Shown here: piece after piece, positions 60,401 to 64,000 of the stretch
Layout of the letters: each line of letters starts with the position of its first letter
Numbering within the stretch: the stretch's first letter is position 1
NCBI RefSeq assembly: GCF_000524195.1
Contig: NW_020170474.1
Span: 111,112 to 175,111 of the forward strand
Origin: Echinococcus granulosus
Lineage: Eukaryota; Platyhelminthes; Cestoda; Cyclophyllidea; Taeniidae
DNA length: 64,000 nucleotides
Reading direction: 5' to 3'
Program-made: the position numbers and the translations under genes
The notes under the pieces: model-generated
Told to the model about the DNA's origin: nothing
What the model saw: only the letters and a program-made list of their open reading frames with translations
The model's database searches: none

Positions 60401-63400
60401 AGAACCAATTCTCACCTGATAATATCTCATTACATAGAGGACGTCCGAGGCTGATGAGAGTGATACCTCTCATAAATTTAAATGGCGGTTATCTCCTACC
60501 CTCTTTACTACCAAACCCAAAAAAGTGTCGACCAAGGACAGCGGTGAATTTAACTTTTGTACAGAACTTGTCTTTCCAAGAAGCAAATGCCCTAGCCCTG
60601 ATCACCTCCGTTCCCATCTCCTTTTCATTTACCAACCGCCTAATCAAGCAACTACTGATTGTCCACTGCTAGTATCAAGAAAAGATGATCGTCTTCACCT
60701 TAAGAAATATCATCCGGGGAATATGATGGATGGGAAGTGGGGTGAAGTGATGCATTTCTTTGAAGTGTACAGTGGGTAAAGCCAGTGAATGGTATGGGGC
60801 AAACTGGCCATGTGTGTTCATTCACTTACCGTTTAACTACCTAACCCATTTCTCATCAGGAGTTAGTCACTCAGCAAATAATCGTACAAAAGTCTGCTTT
60901 AGTGAAGAACCAACTGGTCTTCTGTCAACGCCTGTGGGTGGTGCCCTTTTGTTTACTGGCTCACTTTCCTCCACGTTTCCTATTTATGTGGGTGTGAAGC
61001 AACTTTTCGCCATCTCTCGCATTAGGCGTCGCTGATGTTGAGTCTTGGTGCATTAGTCTTCAGTTGGTGTGTTAGCAACGATGCAAAATTTTCTCTTTGG
61101 GTCAAGAATAATTGGTTTTGGGGTGATTCATCCATTGCCAGAATTAAATTTTTTCACTCAACCCATTCCTGATGCCGTGTCCCCTCCAAATGCTATGCAA
61201 CAAATTTAACAAGAAGCTTCTGCCGCTGTAGAGTCGAGTTAAACTCGACCTAGTTTGTAAGGCCACTAACTACGTCATCCTTATGTAGTGCTCTTTCATG
61301 GCATTGGGGGAAAGCTGTCTCTCCCCCCACTCTTCAACCATTCAATTAATGTTGTCCTGGGTGAATAAACCTTCCACGACCTTTCTCACTTCCATTAGAC
61401 ATCATCTACAACCCCTCAGATCTGTCCAGCTCATTTACGCGATCAAGATGAGGTTAGCTTATTCTACTAAAGTGAGGTGGTACTTTTGCGTGTGTATCGC
61501 TCCATGAAACCGGCCGAGATTAAGATGACTTTGTGGGTAACAAGTCAGGTTAGGTGACATCATGTTAAGGCTTGCCTGCACCGGGTCTAGGAGTTTCTTT
61601 TTTGCCATTTTTGAACAGACGAGTTCTGGTTTCGAGGGCCACATTTGACCAACTGCCTGAAGGCTACGAGGGCGAACTGGGCCCAACAGTCGTGGATCCT
61701 TCCGCAAATCGTCACGTTTTCCACTGCGAAACGCTTTACGTCCAACCTCGCAAATCTGCCGACACATCCGTCTCCTCTACGGTAAGTTGAAGATGTTATC
61801 ACCTTTTCTTGAACCACTTACCTCGACCATCTTGCTTGAGTAGGTCGGTGATGAATGAAATGATCGGACGTAAATAAAGCTTTGATGTGTGAGCGGATTT
61901 TAATTGGTCCGTTTGAAGGTCGAGAGTGTCTCAACTTCCACTTGGGCTATTAATCGGTTACATCTTCATCAGTCTAAATTAACAAGTTTTTAATGCCTAT
62001 TGGGATGTCAAGGCGTCTGTTTCATGGTTATGCAAGTGTCAACTATCTTGTTTGCCAGATAGATAGGTAGGTAATCGGCTCGTTCAACTTCTGGGTCCGT
62101 GAAGATCACTCATTCCCTTCCACACCCGTCCAGTCGACTTATTTATGGAGCTTTCCATGCCCAGGAGGAGTTAAATTGTCCAATTTTACAGTCCAGCAAG
62201 TCCTAGCACTACCTTACTTGACAGGTCGACTGAGTTACGTCACTCGCTGTCACCCCTTAATCACTTTATCTGCGGTTCACTTATCGCAGTTTCATCACTC
62301 CTCTAACATCTTCCTAACCCTGAATCCCTATCTCTCTTTTCATATTGTCTCGATCCATTTCGTTTCTTTTGTCTAGGAATGCCTCGACTCAAGGTGGCCA
62401 AATCTTGGTGAATCCATTTCAACAGGTGGTCTTGCACAAGCCTTTGCAAGACTGGCGCACCAAATAACTCTGGAAAGTGCTGAGTCCTCCAACTCAACAG
62501 AAACGTCCACCTTGATTTCAATACTGCGTCATATGAAGATGAAGGAGGAAGGCATGGAGGGAGAGGATGAAATTGCAGCGTGTCTGAAAGGACTTTGCGA
62601 CCACAGATGCCTTCCGATACAGTGAGTAGTTTGTCGGTTCAGTTAACACTTAAGTGGTGAATAGCTCGAAAGCTTGTTGGATGACTATTTACCCTTTTGC
62701 CGAGTCATTGACTTGAAATTGCAGTTGATTGATGCATTGTGTAAAACCATCGGTCCTCATTGAGAAGATCTGGGATTTCCCAGTCCTCGAAAGCTGTGAA
62801 AGTTTTACCTCCCTTTACTCAGAAGTCTCTTAATTACTTTTTTAAAAGAATATTTGGCGGTTTACGGTCTTTTGAATTCCTAAAATCAATATCTTCTAAT
62901 ACTGGTTGGCTCTGGAAGACCTCGAGGAGCCCAGTATAATGGACTGTTTTGAAGAACCTCGGTCTGACGGAGGTGGTGTGCCTAGGTTTTGCAATTCATG
63001 CGATTCCATAAGTGGACTTGTTTTCCTTCCCTTGGAGTCGGCAATCATGCTCCTTAATCACTTGAATATGCTCGTCCAACTCTCAAAAGTTCAAAATTTG
63101 TCAGTTCCTGGAGAAAAGGCGCAGAAACAGTTTCCATCCCGCGAACCTCTTCGTCGTTTCAAAGCAAGTGTTGACCGGTTTAGCCTTTTAACCGTGAATA
63201 TGATGTCTGGTGGTTGAAGCTCTTGTGTGTTCTGCCACTGAAGAGCTATAGACAAGTTCATGGACAATTTAGACTTCCACTGAACCGTCAGTAATGGAAA
63301 AGATGGCATTGATCTGGATCCTCTCGAGCCCTTAACCAGAGTAGATTATTAGGCCAGACTTCAATACAGAGGGGTCACGGCGAGTGCTGGTGGAGACACA

Positions 63401-64000
63401 GGTTGACTTTTGCCTTGCGTATCATCTGGTATTAATTAACCTTGACCTCATAGGGTGTATCAACGAGCTCAAAGTGGATCTGTACGTGATATCAACCAAT
63501 CCGGAGGCAATAGGTGGGTTCGCAACCCGGTCATACAAATGAGAAATCCGGGAAAAGGAAAGCAGGAGAGTTTGCTGGGTTTCCAGGCATCTCAATCAGG
63601 TCTTAACTTATCCTCGGAATCACGGAAGCTTTCAGTTGATTCGAAGGTCATGTAAATTACTTATTTCACACTGCTCTCTAAAGTTTTAATGTTTTTTCCC
63701 ACACCTGAACGGCTTTTAGAAGTCTACAAATACTCATCTTTTTTCCATCAACAAATTTGTTTGATCGTAATTTCGTGGTGACTCTGCTCTAGGTGCGCAG
63801 AGACTGTGGTTCCCATCACTGTTTAAGGATGTCTAGCGGAAATGAATGTCTTTTAAAATACTACCTGTTTGGAGATCGAGAAGATGCTCACATGGTTACT
63901 CCGCTTTCTTGGAATGTCTTGGAGATTGGTTTGTCCCTTAACAAATATCTATCAGTTACTGTGGATTCAAAAGCCGTCGGAGCTTTCGTGGTATTCATCA
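51447..64000 (+). CDS. ADCY9: Adenylyl cyclase 9-like transmembrane protein (3'-truncated by window)
   Basis: This gene has the layout of membrane adenylyl cyclases (make cAMP from ATP at the plasma membrane), closest to type 9. Exon 51447-52046 encodes about five hydrophobic spans (the M1 cluster); it may start at ATG 51447 or continue from an upstream exon through an acceptor at 51445. Exons joining it to the C1 domain were not resolved. Phase-consistent exons then follow: 55785-55900, 55968-56157, 57030-57157, 59870-60031, 61619-61781, 62377-62621, 62935-63177, 63454-63646 and 63793-64000 (open at the window end). C1 landmarks: VSFLSAELVGFY where AC9 has the ADIVGFT block; a Gly/Pro-rich insert; IKALCENHGC; IAGYPEVRVDHANSC matching VAGCPEPRADHA; MAIHTGEAYAAVLG; then FDLLGADV. 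The two aspartates that bind Mg in C1 are not conserved. The C1b linker follows, and hydrophobic sequence begins again at the edge. The C2 domain lies outside the window. The last three exon boundaries are moderate confidence. Confidence 0.8.
52047..55784 (+). other. Unresolved stretch between M1 and C1 exons of the cyclase
   Basis: One or more exons encoding the last M1 span and the linker to C1 should lie here. Candidates are 55190-55280 and 55570-55714, the latter with good CTAG and GTGAGT sites, but its end phase does not match exon 55785-55900. No assignment is made. A retroelement-like fragment lies at about 54075-54250. Confidence 0.4.
54075..54250 (+). pseudogene. Integrase C-terminal-like relic, copy 1
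   Basis: The reading frame KPVGGTHLP then TFPVAVGVKETLFTVSHVKQ resembles the end of gypsy-type integrases (pattern KTF-x-V-x-hydrophobic-x-x-TVS-x-DRLKPA). A diverged copy in the same orientation lies at about 60860-61035. No intact pol frame or LTR was found. Confidence 0.38.
56670..56905. repeat. Degenerate ATCC array in cyclase intron
   Basis: Two TCCATCCAT-CCTGGAT blocks are followed by CATCC-rich sequence (CATCCATC, CCATTCATC, CCACCCATC). It is the same family as the other ATCC arrays and shares the CCTGGATC interrupter with the 17.7 kb array. Confidence 0.75.
57158..59869 (+). other. Large cyclase intron
   Basis: Flanked by CTGAG|GTAAGA and CCCCACAG|ATCC, it joins in phase 2 with no exon needed between. 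It contains an AT-rich part at 58.4-59.2 kb with ATTGG/CCAAT words and no recognised gene. Confidence 0.6.
60032..61618 (+). other. Cyclase intron containing a retroelement-like fragment
   Basis: Flanked by CCGGG|GTGAGA and TGAACAG|ACGAG. Apart from the integrase-tail-like copy near 60.9 kb, no feature was recognised. Confidence 0.55.
60860..61035 (+). pseudogene. Integrase C-terminal-like relic, copy 2
   Basis: The frame reads TPVGGALLF then STFPIYVGVKQLFAISRIRR and stops. It parallels the fragment at 54075-54250 in both nucleotide strings (AGTTAGTCACTCA, CCTGTGGGTGG, GGTGTGAAGCAA) and encoded spacing. It is interpreted as a second decayed copy of one retroelement family. Confidence 0.38.

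Overview
The window is eukaryotic: genes are split by GT-AG introns, spaced several kb apart on both strands, and surrounded by AT-rich non-coding DNA with tetranucleotide repeats and worn retroelement pieces. The gene set is metazoan (netrin receptor, SCAPER, TXNL1, SH3BGRL, transmembrane adenylyl cyclase). Very short introns (38-100 nt) mixed with kb-long ones, moderate GC, compact spacing and strongly diverged protein sequences suggest a parasitic flatworm, most likely a tapeworm. That assignment is inference; no species-diagnostic sequence such as a spliced-leader gene was found.

Layout. 1-362 is an (ATCC)n satellite and 363-6769 has no recognisable exon. 6770-14020 (+) is the C-terminal two thirds of a neogenin/DCC-type netrin receptor: five FN3 domains, one membrane span and a cytoplasmic tail ending in a conserved P3 motif; the Ig domains lie upstream. 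15012-15411 (+) is a small SH3BGRL-like thioredoxin-fold gene. 15.4-19.0 kb is intergenic with GGAT- and ATCC-rich arrays. 19056-21386 (-) and about 22375-25456 (-) are two tandem, paralogous two-span membrane protein genes; only the first has a proline-rich PPPY tail. 27782-28575 (+) is a short unidentified coiled-coil gene.

31413-44993 (+) is a complete 19-exon SCAPER orthologue of about 1,331 residues. Convergent with it, 45416-50524 (-) is a complete TXNL1 orthologue (thioredoxin domain plus PITH domain). Head to head with TXNL1, from about 51447 (+) and running off the window, is an adenylyl cyclase 9-like gene whose C1 domain seems to have lost the metal-binding aspartates.

The genes do not form an operon or one pathway. 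Several are broadly membrane or signalling related: a guidance receptor, a cAMP-type cyclase, and redox/proteasome and ER/cilia-linked factors. Introns carry most of the unexplained structure: a diverged tandem duplication of about 0.95 kb in the last SCAPER intron, repeat pairs in TXNL1 and cyclase introns, a retropepsin-like relic and integrase-tail-like relics. Exon boundaries were chosen by hand from splice sites, reading-phase continuity and remembered family sequences; no alignment program was run.
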